Part shown: piece after piece, positions 22,540 to 37,419 of the stretch
Layout of the letters: every line of letters starts with the position of its first letter
Numbering within the stretch: the stretch's first letter is position 1
Source of the DNA: Saccoglossus kowalevskii
Taxonomy: Eukaryota; Hemichordata; Enteropneusta; Harrimaniidae
Length of the DNA stretch: 45,765 bases
Assembly (NCBI RefSeq): GCF_000003605.2
Contig: NW_003157180.1
Coordinates: 1-45,765, forward strand
Direction of reading: 5' to 3'
Program-made: the position numbers and the translations under genes
Notes under the pieces: model-generated
Seen by the model: the letters and a program-made list of their open reading frames with translations, nothing else
Databases searched by the model: none
Told to the model about the DNA's origin: nothing

Positions 22540-23660
22540 GTCTGAATAGTGAATGGCACTGTACAGTACCAAAGTCTAAATAGTGCATGGCAGTGTACAG
22601 TACCACAGTCTGAATAGTGCATGGCACTGTACAGTGCCACAGTCTGAATAGTGGATATCACTGTACAGTACCACAGTCTAAATATTGGATGGCACTGTAC
22701 AGTACCACAGTCTAAATAGTGCATGGCACTGTCCAGTACCACAATCTGAATAGTGGATGGCACTGTACAGTACCACAGTCTGAATAGTGCATGGCACTGT
22801 ACAGTGCCACAGTCTGAATAGTGGATGGCACTGTACAGTACCACAGTCTGAATAGTGGATGGCACTGTACAGTACCACAGTCTGAATAGTGGATGGCACT
22901 GTACAGTACCACAGTCTAAATAGTGTGTGGCACTGTACAGTACCACAGTCTGAATAGTGGATGGCACTGTACAGTACCACAGTATAAATAGTTCATGGCA
23001 CTGTACAGTACCACAGTCTGAATAGTGGATGGCACTGTACAGTACCACAGTCTAAAAAGTGCATGGCACTGTACTGTACCACAGACTAAATAGTGCATCG
23101 CACTGTACAGTACCACAGTCTAAATAGTACATCGCACTGTACAGTACCACAGTCTAAATAGTGGATGGCACGTACAGTACTACAGTCTGAATAGTAGATG
23201 GCACTGTACAGTACCACAGTCTAAATAGTGGATGGCACTGTGCAGTGCCACAGTCTGAATAGTGGATGGCACTGTACAGTACCACAGTCTGAATAGTGGA
23301 TGGCACTGTACAGTACCACAATCTGAATAGTGGATGGCACGTACAGTGCCACAGTCTGAATAGTAGATGGCACTGTACAGTACCACAGTCTAAATAGTGG
23401 ATGGCACTGTACAGTACCACAGTCTAAATAGTGGATGGCACTGTACAGTACCAAAGTCTAAATAGTGCATGGCAGTGTACAGTACCACAGCCTGAATAGT
23501 GCATGGCACTGTACAGTGCCACAGTCTGAATAGTGGATATCACTGTACAGTACCACAGTCTAAATATTGGATGGCACTGTACAGTACCACAGTCTAAATA
23601 GTGCATGGCACTGTCCAGTACCACAATCTGAATAGTGGATGGCACTGTACAGTACCACAG
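22540..23660. repeat. Segmental block, second copy at about 32,635-33,721
   Basis: Offset 10,095 then 10,061: one plain monomer in the left copy is absent from the right near 22.87 kb. Shared rare changes include GTGTGTGG, the TATA monomer (22,983/33,044), GTACTACAG, TGTGCAGTGCC and ACAGCCTGAATAG. The EcoRV sites 23,536 and 33,597 correspond. Confidence 0.86.
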
Positions 23661-24169
23661 TCTGAATAGTGCATGGCACTGTACAGTGCCACAGTCTAAA
23701 TAGTGCATGGCACTGTACAGTACCACAATCTGAATAGTGGATGGCACTGTACAGTACCACAGTCTAAATAGTGCGAGGCACTGTACAGTACCACAGTCTG
23801 AATAGTGGATGGCACGGTACAGTACCACAGTATAAATAGTTCATGGCACTGTACAGTACCACAGTCTGAATAGTGGATGGCACTGTAGAGTACCACAGTC
23901 TGAATAGTGCATGGCACTGTACAGTACCACTGTCTGAATAGTGCATGACACTGTACAGTACCACAGTTTGAATAGTGGATGGCACTGTACAGTACCACAG
24001 TCTGAATAGTGCATGACACTGTACAGTGCCACAGTCTGAATAGTGAATGGCACTGTACAGTACCACAGTCTAAATAGTGCATGGCAGTGTACAGTACCAC
24101 AGTCTGAATAGTGGATGGCACTGTACAGTACCACAGTCTGAATAGTGGATGGCACTGTACAGTACCACA

Positions 24170-27033
24170 GTCTAAATATTGGATGGCACTGTACAGTACC
24201 TCAGTCTAAATAGTGCATGGCACTGTCCAGTACCACAATCTGAATAGTGGATGGCACTGTACAGTACCACAGTCTGAATAGTGCATGGCACTGTACAGTG
24301 CCACAGTCTAAATAGTGCATGGCACTGTACAGTACCACAGTCTGGATAGTGGATGTCACTGTACAGTACCACAGTCTAAATAGTGCATGGCACTGTACAG
24401 TACCACAGTCTAAATAGTGCATGGCACTGTACAGTACCACAGTCTAAATAGTGCATGGCACTGTACAGTACCACAGTCTGAATAGTGGATGGCACTGTAC
24501 AATCCCACTGTCTGAATAGTGGATTGCACTGTACAGTCCCACAGTCTGAATAGTGGATGGCACTGTACTGTCCCACAGTCTGAATAGTGTATGACACTGT
24601 ACAGTACCACAGTCTGAATAGTGGATATCACTGTACAGTACCACAGTCTAAATATTGGATGGCACTGTACAGTACCACAGTCTAAATAGTGCATGGCACT
24701 GTCCAGTACCACAATCTGAATAGTGGATGGCACTGTACAGTACCACAGTCTGAATAGTGCATGGCACTGTACAGTGCCACAGTCTAAATAGTGCATGGCA
24801 CTGTACAGTACCACAGTCTGAATAGTGCATGGCACTGTACAGTGCCACAGTCTAAATAGTGGATGGCACTGTACAGTACCACAGTCTGAATAGCGGATGG
24901 CACTGTACAGTACCACAGTCTGAATAGTGGATTGCACTGTACAGTACCACAGTCTGAATAGTGGATTGATCTGTACAGTACCACAGTCTGAATAGTGCAT
25001 GGCACTGTACAGTACCACAGTCTGAATAGAGGATGGCACTGTACAGTGCCACAGTCTGAATAGTGGATGGCACTGTACAGTACCACAATCTGAATAGTAG
25101 ATGGCACTGTACAGTACCACAGTCTGAATAGTGGATGGCACTGTACAGTACCACAGTCTAAATAGTGGATGGCACGTACAGTACCACAGTATGAATAGTG
25201 CATGGCACTGTACAGTACCACAGTCTGAATAGTGCATGACACTGTACAGTGCCACAGTCTAAATAGTGCATGACACTGTACAGTACCACAGTCTGAATAG
25301 TGCATGGCTCTGTACAGTACCACAGTCTAAATGGTGCATGGCACCGTACAGTGCCACAGTCTAAATAGTGGATGGCACTGTACAGTGCCGCAGTCTAAAT
25401 AGTGCATGGCACTGTACTGTATCACAGTCTGAATAGTGGATGGCACTGTACAGTGCCACAGTCTAAATAGTGCATGGCACTGTGCTGTATCACAATCTGA
25501 ATAGTGGATGGCACTGTACAGTACCACAGTCTGAATAGTGGATGGCACTGTACAGTACCACAGTCTGAATAGTGCATGGCACTGTACTGTATCACAATCT
25601 GAATAGTGGATGACACTGTACTGTATCACAATCTGAATAGTGGATGACACTGTACAGTACCACAGTCTGAATAGTGCATGTCACTGTACAGTACCACAGT
25701 CTAAATAGTGCATGGCACTGTACAGTACCACAGTCTGAATACTGCATGGCACTGTACAGTACCACAATCTGAATAGTGGATGGCACTGTACAGTGCCACA
25801 GTCTAAATAGTGGATGGCACTGTACAGTGCCACAATCTGAATAGTGGATGGCACTGTACAGTACCACAATCTGAATAGTGGATGGCACTGTACAGTACCA
25901 CAATCTGAATAGTGGATGGCACTGTACAGTACCACAGTCTAAATAGTGCAAGGCACTGTACAGTACCACAGTCTGAATAGTGGATGGCACGGTACAGTAC
26001 CACAGTATAAATAGTTCATGGCACTGTACAGTACCACAGTCTGAATAGTGGATGGCACTGTAGAGTACCACAGTCTGAATAGTGCATGGCACTGTACAGT
26101 ACCACTGTCTGAATAGTGCATGACACTGTACAGTACCACAGTCTGAATAGTGGATGGCACTGTACAGTACCACAGTCTGAATAGTGCATGACACTGTACA
26201 GTGCCACAGTCTGAATAGTGAATGGCACTGTACAGTACCACAGTCTAAATAGTGCATGGCAGTGTACAGTACCACAGTCTGAATAGTGGATGGCACTGTA
26301 CAGTACCACAGTCTGAATAGTGGATGGCACTGTACAGTACCACAGTCTAAATATTGGATGGCACTGTACAGTACCTCAGTCTAAATAGTGCATGGCACTG
26401 TCCAGTACCACAATCTGAATAGTGGATGGCACTGTACAGTACCACAGTCTGAATAGTGCATGGCACTCTACAGTGCCACAGTCTAAATAGTGCATGGCAC
26501 TGTACAGTACCACAGTCTGGATAGTGGATGTCACTGTACAGTACCACAGTCTAAATAGTGCATGGCACTGTACAGTACCACAGTCTAAATAGTGCATGGC
26601 ACTGTACAGTACCACAGTCTAAATAGTGCATGGCACTGTACAGTACCACAGTCTGAATAGTGGATGGCACTGTACAATCCCACTGTCTGAATAGTGGATT
26701 GCACTGTACAGTCCCACAGTCTGAATAGTGGATGGCACTGTACAGTCCCACAGTCTGAATAGTGTATGGCACTGTACAGTACCACAGTCTGAATAGTGGA
26801 TATCACTGTACAGTACCACAGTCTAAATATTGGATGGCACTGTACAGTACCACAGTCTAAATAGTGCATGGCACTGTCCATTACCACAATCTGAATAGTG
26901 GATGGCACTGTACAGTACCACAGTCTGAATAGTGCATGGCACTGTACAGTGCCACAGTCTAAATAGTGCATGGCACTGTACAGTACCACAGTCTGAATAG
27001 TGCATGGCACTGTACAGTGCCACAGTCTAAATA
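24170..27033. repeat. 3.3-kb super-repeat, copy 1
   Basis: This matches 27,466-30,295. The offset is 3,296 at CTGGATAG (24,341/27,637) and becomes 3,262 after copy 1 shows one extra A22/C30 monomer. It then stays 3,262 through CTAAATGGTGC (25,328/28,590) and the TATA monomer (26,006/29,268). Copy 1 itself contains an internal repeat at an offset of 2,175 (23.8-25.0 kb against 26.0-27.2 kb), confirmed by GGATTGATC at 24,963 and 27,138. Confidence 0.86.
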
Positions 27034-27465
27034 GTGGATGGCACTGTACAGTACCACAGTCTGAATAGTGGATGGCACTGTACAGTACCACAGTCTGAAT
27101 AGTGGATTGCACTGTACAGTACCACAGTCTGAATAGTGGATTGATCTGTACAGTACCACAGTCTGAATAGTGCATGGCACTGTACAGTACCACAGTCTGA
27201 ATAGTGGATATCACTGTACAGTACCACAGTCTAAATATTGGATGGCACTGTACAGTACCACAGTCTGAATAGTGCATGACACTGTACAGTACCACAGTCT
27301 AAATAGTGGATGGCACGTACAGTGCCACAGTCTGAATAGTAGATGGCACTGTACAGTACCACAGTCTAAATAGTGCATGGCACTGTACAGTACCACAGTC
27401 TAAATAGTGCATGGCACTGTACAGTACCACAGTCTGAATAGTGGATATCACTGTACAGTACCACA
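27034..27465. repeat. Spacer between the two 3.3-kb super-repeat copies
   Basis: About 430 bp of the same 34-bp satellite with two EcoRV sites (27,207 and 27,444) and a GGCACGTACAG unit. Their spacing of 237 bp is seven monomers less one base. It has no gene and no unique DNA. Confidence 0.75.
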
Positions 27466-30295
27466 GTCTAAATATTGGATGGCACTGTACTGTACCACAG
27501 TCTAAATAGTGCATGGCACTGTCCAGTACCACAATCTGAATAGTGGATGGCACTGTACAGTACCACAGTCTGAATAGTGCATGGCACTGTACAGTGCCAC
27601 AGTCTAAATAGTGCATGGCACTGTACAGTACCACAGTCTGGATAGTGGATGTCACTGTATAGTACCACAGTCTAAATAGTGCATGGCACTGTACAGTACC
27701 ACAGTCTAAATAGTGCATGGCACTGTACAGTACCACAGTCTGAATAGTGGATGGCACTGTACAATCCCACTGTCTGAATAGTGGATTGCACTGTACAGTC
27801 CCACAGTCTGAATAGTGGATGGCACTGTACAGTCCCACAGTCTGAATAGTGTATGGCACTGTACAGTACCACAGTCTGAATAGTGGATATCACTGTACAG
27901 TACCACAGTCTAAATATTGGATGGCACTGTACAGTACCACAGTCTAAATAGTGCATGGCACTGTCCAGTACCACAATCTGAATAGTGGATGGCACTGTAC
28001 AGTACCACAGTCTGAATAGTGCATGGCACTGTACAGTGCCACAGTCTAAATAGTGCATGGCACTGTACAGTACCACAGTCTGAATAGTGCATGGCACTGT
28101 ACAGTGCCACAGTCTAAATAGTGGATGGCACTGTACAGTACCACAGTCTGAATAGTGGATGGCACTGTACAGTACCACAGTCTGAATAGTGGATTGCACT
28201 GTACAGTACCACAGTCTGAATAGTGGATTGATCTGTACAGTACCACAGTCTGAATAGTGCATGGCACTGTACAGTACCACAGTCTGAATAGAGGATGGCA
28301 CTGTACAGTGCCACAGTCTGAATAGTGGATGGCACTGTACAGTACCACAATCTGAATAGTAGATGGCACTGTACAGTACCACAGTCTGAATAGTGGATGG
28401 CACTGTACAGTACCACAGTCTAAATAGCGGATGGCACGTACAGTACCACAGTATGAATAGTGCATGGCACTGTACAGTACCACAGTCTGAACAGTGCATG
28501 ACACTGTACAGTGCCACAGTCTAAATAGTGCATGACACTGTACAGTACCACAGTCTGAATAGTGCATGGCTCTGTACAGTACCACAGTCTAAATGGTGCA
28601 TGGCACCGTACAGTGCCACAGTCTAAATAGTGGATGGCACTGTACAGTGCCGCAGTCTAAATAGTGCATGGCACTGTACTGTATCACAGTCTGAATAGTG
28701 GATGGCACTGTACAGTGCCACAGTCTAAATAGTGCATGGCACTGTACTGTATCACAATCTGAATAGTGGATGGCACTGTACAGTACCACAGTCTGAATAG
28801 TGGATGGCACTGTACAGTACCACAGTCTGAATAGTGCATGGCACTGTACTGTATCACAATTTGAATAGTGGATGACACTGTACTGTATCACAATCTGAAT
28901 AGTGGATGACACTGTACAGTACCACAGTCTGAATAGTGCATGTCACTGTACAGTACCACAGTCTAAATAGTGCATGGCACTGTACAGTACCACAGTCTGA
29001 ATAGTGCATGGCACTGTACAGTACCACAATCTGAATAGTGGATGGCACTGTACAGTGCCACAGTCTAAATAGTGGATGGCACTGTACAGTGCCACAATCT
29101 GAATAGTGGATGGCACTGTACAGTACCACAATCTGAATAGTGGATGGCACTGTACAGTACCACAATCTGAATAGTGGATGGCACTGTACAGTACCACAGT
29201 CTAAATAGTGCGAGGCACTGTACAGTACCACAGTCTGAATAGTGGATGGCACGGTACAGTACCACAGTATAAATAGTTCATGGCACTGTACAGTACCACA
29301 GTCTGAATAGTGGATGGCACTGTAGAGTACCACAGTCTGAATAGTGCATGGCACTGTACAGTACCACTGTCTGAATAGTGCATGACACTGTACAGTACCA
29401 CAGTCTGAATAGTGGATGGCACTGTACAGTACCACAGTCTGAATAGTGCATGACACTGTACAGTGCCACAGTCTGAATAGTGAATGGCACTGTACAGTAC
29501 CACAGTCTAAATAGTGCCTGGCAGTGTACAGTACCACAGTCTGAATAGTGGATGCCACTGTACAGTACCACAGTCTGAATAGTGGATGGCACTGTACAGT
29601 ACCACAGTCTAAATATTGGATGGCACTGTACAGTACCTCAGTCTAAATAGTGCATGGCACTGTCCAGTACCACAATCTGAATAGTGGATGGCACTGTACA
29701 GTACCACAGTCTGAATAGTGCATGGCACTGTACAGTGCCACAGTCTAAATAGTACATGGCACTGTACAGTACCACAGTCTGGATAGTGGATGTCACTGTA
29801 CAGTACCACAGTCTAAATAGTGCATGGCACTGTACAGTACCACAGTCTAAATAGTGCATGGCACTGTACAGTACCACAGTCTAAATAGTGCATGGCACTG
29901 TACAGTACCACAGTCTGAATAGTGGATGGCACTGTACAATCCCACTGTCTGAATAGTGGATTGCACTGTACAGTCCCACAGTCTGAATAGTGGATGGCAC
30001 TGTACAGTCCCACAGTCTGAATAGTGTATGGCACTGTACAGTACCACAGTCTGAATAGTGGATATCACTGTACAGTACCACAGTCTAAATATTGGATGGC
30101 ACTGTACAGTACCACAGTCTAAATAGTGCATGGCACTGTCCATTACCACAATCTGAATAGTGGATGGCACTGTACAGTACCACAGTCTGAATAGTGCATG
30201 GCACTGTACAGTGCCACAGTCTAAATAGTGCATGGCACTGTACAATACCACAGTCTGAATAGTGCATGGCACTGTACAGTGCCACAGTCTAAATA
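27466..30295. repeat. 3.3-kb super-repeat, copy 2
   Basis: This is the second copy of the super-repeat. It differs from copy 1 by one missing monomer near 27.67 kb and by scattered single changes, such as GAACAGTGC near 28,490 and GTGCCTGGCAG near 29,516. The last of these recurs at 41,456, so the 41.1-41.7 kb segment derives from, or gave rise to, this copy. Confidence 0.86.
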
Positions 30296-30332
30296 GTGCA
30301 TGGCACTGTACAGTACCACAGTCTGAATAGTG
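30061..30332. repeat. 8-monomer (272-bp) higher-order unit, variant at the end of the 3.3-kb super-repeat
   Basis: GATATC at 30,061 and 30,333. Units one to five follow the reference order, with a CCATTACC change in unit three. Unit six is C30 with ACAATACC, and unit seven is G12/A22/C30. The right edge of the 3.3-kb super-repeat falls inside this unit, near 30,295. Confidence 0.8.
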
Positions 30333-30419
30333 GATATCACTGTACAGTACCACAGTCTAAATATTGGATGGCACTGTACAGTACCACAGTCTAAATAGTG
30401 CATGGCACCGTACAGTACC

Positions 30420-30960
30420 ACAGTCTAAATATTGGATGGCACTGTACAGTACCACAGTCTAAAAAGTGCATGGCACTGTACTGTGCCACAGTCTGAATAG
30501 TGGATGGCACTGTACAGTACCACAGTCTAAATAGTGCATGACACTGTACAGTACCACAATCTGAATAGTGCATGGCACTGTACAGTACCACAGTCTGAAT
30601 AGTGAATTGCACTGTACAGTACCACAGTCTGAATAGTGCATGGCACTGTACAGTACTACAGTCTAAATAGTGCATGGCACTGTATAGTACAGTACCACAG
30701 TCTGAATAGTGCATGGCACTGTATTGTACCACAGACTAAATAGTGCATCGCACTATACAGTACCACAGTCTAAATAGTGGATGGCACGTACAGTACCACA
30801 GTCTGAATAGTGGATGGCACTGTACAGTGCCACAGTCTGAATAGTGGATGGCACTGTACAGTGCCACAGTCTGAATAGTTGATGGCACTGTACAGTGCCA
30901 CAGTCTATATAGTGCATGGCACTGTACAGTACCAGAGTCTAAATAGTGCATGGCACTGTA
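30420..30960. repeat. Segmental block, second copy at about 35,767-36,310
   Basis: Offset 5,347. Shared features are CTAAAAAGTGC, GTACTGTGCC, GAATTGCAC, GTACTACAG, one hairpin monomer (30,679/36,026), CAGACTAAATAG, CATCGCACTATAC and GTCTATATAG. Confidence 0.82.
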
Positions 30961-33939
30961 CAGTACCACAGTCTAAATAGTGCATCGCACTGTACAGTAC
31001 CACAGTCTAAATAGTGGATGGCACTGTACAGTGCCACAGTCTAAATAGTGCATGGCACTGTACAGTACCACAGTCTGAATAGTGCATGGCACTGTACAGT
31101 GCCACAGTCTAAATAGTGGATGGCACTGTACAGTACCACAGTCTGAATAGTGGATGGCACTGTACAGTACCACAGTCTGAATAGTGGATTGCACTGTACA
31201 GTACCACAGTCTGAATAGTGCATGGCAGTGTACAGTACCACAGTCTGAATAGTGGATATCACTGTACAGTACCACAGTCTAAATATTGGATGGCACTGTA
31301 CAGTACCACAGTCTAAATAGTGCATGGCACTGTCCAGTACCACAATCTGAATAGTGCATGGCACTGTACAGTACCACAGTCTGAATAGTGCATGGCACTG
31401 TACAGTGCCACAATCTGAAAGGTGGATGGCACTGTACAGTACCACAGTCTGAATAGTGCATGGCACTGTACAGTGCCACAGTCTGAATAGTGCATGGCAC
31501 TGTACAGTGCCACAGTCTAAATAGTGCATGGCACTGTACAGTACCACAGTCTGAATAGTGGATATCACTGTACAGTACCACAGTCTAAATATTGGATGGC
31601 ACTGTACAGTACCACAGTCTAAATAGTGCATGGCACTGTCCAGTACCACAATCTGAATAGTGGATGGCACTGTACAGTACCACAGTCTGAATAGTGCATG
31701 GCACTGTCTAGTACCACAATCTGAATAGTGGATGGCACTGTACAGTACCACAGTCTGAATAGTGCATGGCACTGTACAGTGCCACAGTCTTAATAGTGCA
31801 TGGCACTGTACAGTACCACAGTCTGAATAGTGGATGGCACTGTACAGTACCACAGTCTAAATAGTGTGTGGCACTGTACAGTACCACAGTCTGAATAGTG
31901 GATGGCACTGTACAGTACCACAGTATAAATAGTTCATGGCACTGTACAGTACCACAGTCTGAATAGTGGATGGCACTGTACAGTACCACAGTCTAAAAAG
32001 TGCATGGCACTGTACAGTACCACAGTCTGAATAGTGGATGGCACTGTACAGTACCACAGTCTGAATAGTGGATGGCACTGTACAGTACCACAGTCTGAAT
32101 AGTGGATTGCACTGTACAGTACCACAGTCTGAATAGTGGATTGCACTGTACAGTACCAGTCTAAATAGTGTGTGGCACTGTACAGTACCACAGTCTGAAT
32201 AGTGGATGGCACTGTACAGTACCACAGTATAAATAGTTCATGGCACTGTACAGTACCACAGTCTGAATAGTGGATGGCACTGTACAGTACCACAGTCTAA
32301 AAAGTGCATGGCACTGTACTGTGCCACAGTCTGAATAGTGGATGGCATTGTACAGTACCACAGTCTAAATAGTGCATGGCACTGTACAGTACCACAATCT
32401 GAATAGTGCATGGCACTGTACAGTCCCACAGTCTGAATAGTGGATGGCACTGTACAGTGCCACATTCTGAATAGTGGATGGCACTGTACAGTGCCACATT
32501 CTGAATAGTGGATGGCGCTGTACAGTGCCACAGTCTATATAGTGCATGGCACTGTACAGTACCACAGTCTAAATAGTGCATGGCACTGTACAGTACCACA
32601 GTCTAAATAGTGCATCGCACTGTACAGTACCACTGTCTGAATAGTGAATGGCACTGTACAGTACCAAAGTCTAAATGGTGCATGGCAGTGTACAGTGCCA
32701 CAGTCTAAATAGTGCATGGCACTGTACAGTGCCACAGTCTGAATAGTGGATATCACTGTACAGTACCACAGTCTAAATATTGGATGGCACTGTACAGTAC
32801 CACAGTCTAAATAGTGCATGGCACTGTCCAGTACCACAATCTGAATAGTGGATGGCTCTGTACAGTACCACAGTCTGAATAGTGCATGGCACTGTACAGT
32901 GCCACAGTCTGAATAGTGGATGGCACTGTACAGTACCACAGTCTGAATAGTGGATGGCACTGTACAGTACCACAGTCTAAATAGTGTGTGGCACTGTACA
33001 GTACCACAGTCTGAATAGTGGATGGCACTGTACAGTACCACAGTATAAATAGTTCATGGCACTGTACAGTACCACAGTCTGAATAGTGGATGGCACTGTA
33101 CAGTACCACAGTCTAAAAAGTGCATGGCACTGTACTGTACCACAGACTAAATAGTGCATCGCACTGTACAGTACCACAGTCTAAATAGTGCATCGCACTG
33201 TACAGTACCACAGTCTAAATAGTGGATGGCACGTACAGTACTACAGTCTGAATAGTAGATGGCACTGTACAGTACCACAGTCTAAATAGTGGATGGCACT
33301 GTGCAGTGCCACAGTCTGAATAGTGGATGGCACTGTACAGTACCACAGTCTGAATAGTGGATGGCACTGTACAGTACCACAATCTGAATAGTGGATGGCA
33401 CGTACAGTGCCACAGTCTGAATAGTAGATGGCACTGTACAGTACCACAGTCTAAATAGTGGATGGCACTGTACAGTGCCACAGTCTGAATAGTGGATGGC
33501 ACTGTACAGTACCAAAGTCTAAATAGTGCATGGCAGTGTACAGTACCACAGCCTGAATAGTGCATGGCACTGTACAGTGCCACAGTCTGAATAGTGGATA
33601 TCACTGTACAGTACCACAGTCTAAATATTGGATGGCACTGTACAGTACCACAGTCTAAATAGTGCATGGCACTGTCCAGTACCACAATCTGAATAGTGGA
33701 TGGCACTGTACAGTACCACAGTCTAAAAAGTGCATGGCACTGTACAGTACCACAGTCTGAATAGTGGATTGCACTGTACAGTACCACAGTCTGAATAGTG
33801 CATGGCACTGTACAGTGCCACAGTCTAAATAGTGGATGGCACTGTACAGTACCACAGTCTGAATAGTGGATGGCACTGTACAGTACCACAGTCTGAATAG
33901 TGGATTGCACTGTACAGTACCACAGTCTGAATAGTGCAT

Positions 33940-35135
33940 GGCAGTGTACAGTACCACAGTCTGAATAGTGGATATCACTGTACAGTACCACAGTCTAAAT
34001 ATTGGATGGCACTGTACAGTACCACAGTCTAAATAGTGCATGGCACTGTCCAGTACCACAATCTGAATAGTGGATGGCACTGTACAGTACCACAGTCTGA
34101 ATAGTGCATGGCACTGTCTAGTACCACAATCTGAATAGTGGATGGCACTGTACAGTACCAGAGTCTGAATAGTGCATGGCACTGTACAGTGCCACAGTCT
34201 TAATAGTGCATGGCACTGTACAGTACCACAGTCTAAATAGTGCATGGCACTGTCCAGTACCACAATCTGAATAGTGGATGGCACTGTACAGTACCACAGT
34301 CTGAATAGTGCATGGCACTGTCCAGTACCACAATCTGAATAGTGCATGGCACTGTACAGTACCACAGTCTGAATAGTGCATGGCACTGTACAGTGCCACA
34401 ATCTGAAAGGTGGATGGCACTGTACAGTACCACAGTCTGAATAGTGCATGGCACTGTACAGTGCCACAGTCTGAATAGTGCATGGCACTGTACAGTGCCA
34501 CAGTCTAAATAGTGCATGGCACTGTACAGTACCACAGTCTGAATAGTGGATATCACTGTACAGTACCACAGTCTAAATATTGGATGGCACTGTCCAGTAC
34601 CACAATCTGAATAGTGGATGGCACTGTACAGTACCACAGTCTGAATAGTGCATGGCACTGTCTAGTACCACAATCTGAATAGTGGATGGCACTGTACAGT
34701 ACCACAGTCTGAATAGTGCATGGCACTGTACAGTGCCACAGTCTTAATAGTGCATGGCACTGTACAGTACCACAGTCTGAATAGTGGATGGCACTGTACA
34801 GTACCACAGTCTAAATAGTGTGTGGCACTGTACAGTACCACAGTCTGAATAGTGGATGGCACTGTACAGTACCACAGTATAAATAGTTCATGGCACTGTA
34901 CAGTACCACAGTCTGAATAGTGGATGGCACTGTACAGTACCACAGTCTAAAAAGTGCATGGCACTGTACTGTGCCACAGTCTGAATAGTGGATGGCACTG
35001 TACAGTACCACAGTCTAAATAGTGCATGGCACTGTACAGTACCACAATCTGAATAGTGCATGGCACTGTACAGTACCACAGTCTGAATAGTGAATTGCAC
35101 TGTACAGTACCACAGTCTGAATAGTGCATGGCACT
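33940..35135. repeat. Segmental block, copies at about 36,537-37,767 and 45,300-end
   Basis: The offset is 2,597 for the EcoRV pairs 33,971/36,568 and 34,549/37,146, then 2,631 after one monomer difference, confirmed by TATA 34,878/37,509. A third, partial copy matches 36.5-37.0 kb at 8,766 (EcoRV 36,568/45,334; GGATGACAC 36,603/45,369) and runs off the right end of the window. Confidence 0.85.
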
Positions 35136-35254
35136 GTATAGTACAGTACCACAGTCTGAATAGTGAATTGCACTGTACAGTACCACAGTCTGAATAGTGC
35201 ATGGCACTGTACAGTACTACAGTCTAAATAGTGCATGGCACTGTATAGTACAGT
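35133..35254. repeat. Hairpin-bearing 107-bp trimer, pair 4 (upstream unit missing)
   Basis: Hairpin monomers at 35,133 and 35,240. The first is joined directly to a plain monomer. Compared with the related block at 37.7 kb, two monomers (about 68 bp), including GTACTACAG, are absent. Confidence 0.85.
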
Positions 35255-37419
35255 ACCACAGTCTGAATAGTGCATGGCACTGTACTGTACCACAGACTAA
35301 ATAGTGCATCACACTGTACAGTACCACAGTCTAAATAGTGGATGGCACGTACAGTACCACAGTCTGAATAGTGGATGGCACTGTACAGTACCACAGTCTA
35401 AATAGTGCACGGCACTGTACAGTACCACAGTCTAAATAGTGGATGGCACTGTACAGTGCCACAGTCTGAATAGTGGATGGCACTGTACAGTACCACAATC
35501 TGAATAGTGGATGGCACTGTACAGTACCACAGTCTGAATAGTGGATTGCACTGTACAGTACCACAGTCTGAATAGTGGATTGCACTGTACAGTACCACAG
35601 TCTGAATAGTGCATGGCACTGTACAGTACCACAGTCTGAATAGTGGATATCACTGTACAGTACCACAGTCTAAATATTGGATGGCACTGTACAGTACCAC
35701 AGTCTAAATAGTGCATGGCACTGTACAGTACCACAGTCTAAATAATGCATGGCACTGTACAGTACCACAGTCTGAATAGTGGATGGCACTGTACTGTGCC
35801 ACAGTCTAAAAAGTGCATGGCACTGTACTGTGCCACAGTCTGAATAGTGGATGGCACTGTACAGTACCACAGTCTAAATAGTGCATGGCACTGTACAGTA
35901 CCACAATCTGAATAGTGCATGGCACTGTACAGTACCACAGTCTGAATAGTGAATTGCACTGTACAGTACCACAGTCTGAATAGTGCATGACACTGTACAG
36001 TACTACAGTCTAAATAGTGCATGGCACTGTATAGTACAGTACCACAGTCTGAATAGTGCATGGCACTGTACTGTACCACAGACTAAATAGTGCATCGCAC
36101 TATACAGTACCACAGTCTAAATAGTGGATGGCACGTACAGTACCACAGTCTGAATAGTGGATGGCACTGTACAGTCCCACAGTCTGAATAGTGGATGGCA
36201 CTGTACAGTGCCACAGTCTGAATAGTTGATGGCACTGTACAGTGCCACAGTCTATATAGTGCATGGCACTGTACAGTACCAGAGTCTAAATAGTGCATGG
36301 CACTGTACAGTACCACAGTCTAAATAGTGCATGGCACTGTCCAGTACCACAATCTGAATAGTGGATGGCACTGTACAGTACCACAGTCTGAATAGTGCAT
36401 GGCACTGTACAGTGCCACAATCTGAATAGTGGATGGCACTGTACAGTACAACAGTCTGAATAGTGGATGGCACTGTACAGTGCCACAGTCTGAATAGTGC
36501 ATGGCACTGTACAGTGCCACAGTCTAAATAGTGCATGGCACTGTACAGTACCACAGTCTGAATAGTGGATATCACTGTACAGTACCACAGTCTAAATATT
36601 GGATGACACTGTACAGTACCACAGTCTAAATAGTGCATGGCACTGTCCAGTACCACAATCTGAATAGTGGATGGCACTGTACAGTACCACAGTCTGAATA
36701 GTGCATGGCACTGTCTAGTACCACAATCTGAATAGTGGATGGCACTGTACAGTACCAGAGTCTGAATAGTGCATGGCACTGTACAGTGCCACAGTCTTAA
36801 TAGTGCATGGCACTGTACAGTACCACAGTCTAAATAGTGCATGGCACTGTCCAGTACCACAATCTGAATAGTGGATGGCACTGTACAGTACCACAGTCTG
36901 AATAGTGCATGGCACTGTCCAGTACCACAATCTGAATAGTGCATGGCACTGTACAGTACCACAGTCTGAATAGTGCATGACACTGTACAGTGCCACAATC
37001 TGAAAGGTGGATGGCACTGTACAGTACCACAGTCTGAATAGTGCATGGCACTGTACAGTGCCACAGTCTGAATAGTGCATGGCACTGTACAGTGCCACAG
37101 TCTAAATAGTGCATGGCACTGTACAGTACCACAGTCTGAATAGTGGATATCACTGTACAGTACCACAGTCTAAATATTGGATGGCACTGTACAGTACCAC
37201 AGTCTAAATAGTGCATGGCACTGTCCAGTACCACAATCTGAATAGTGGATGGTACTGTACAGTACCACAGTCTGAATAGTGCATGGCACTGTCTAGTACC
37301 ACAATATGAATAGTGGATGGCACTGTACAGTACCACAGTCTGAATAGTGCATGGCACTGTACAGTGCCACAGTCTTAATAGTGCATGGCACTGTACAGTA
37401 CCACAGTCTGAATAGTGGA

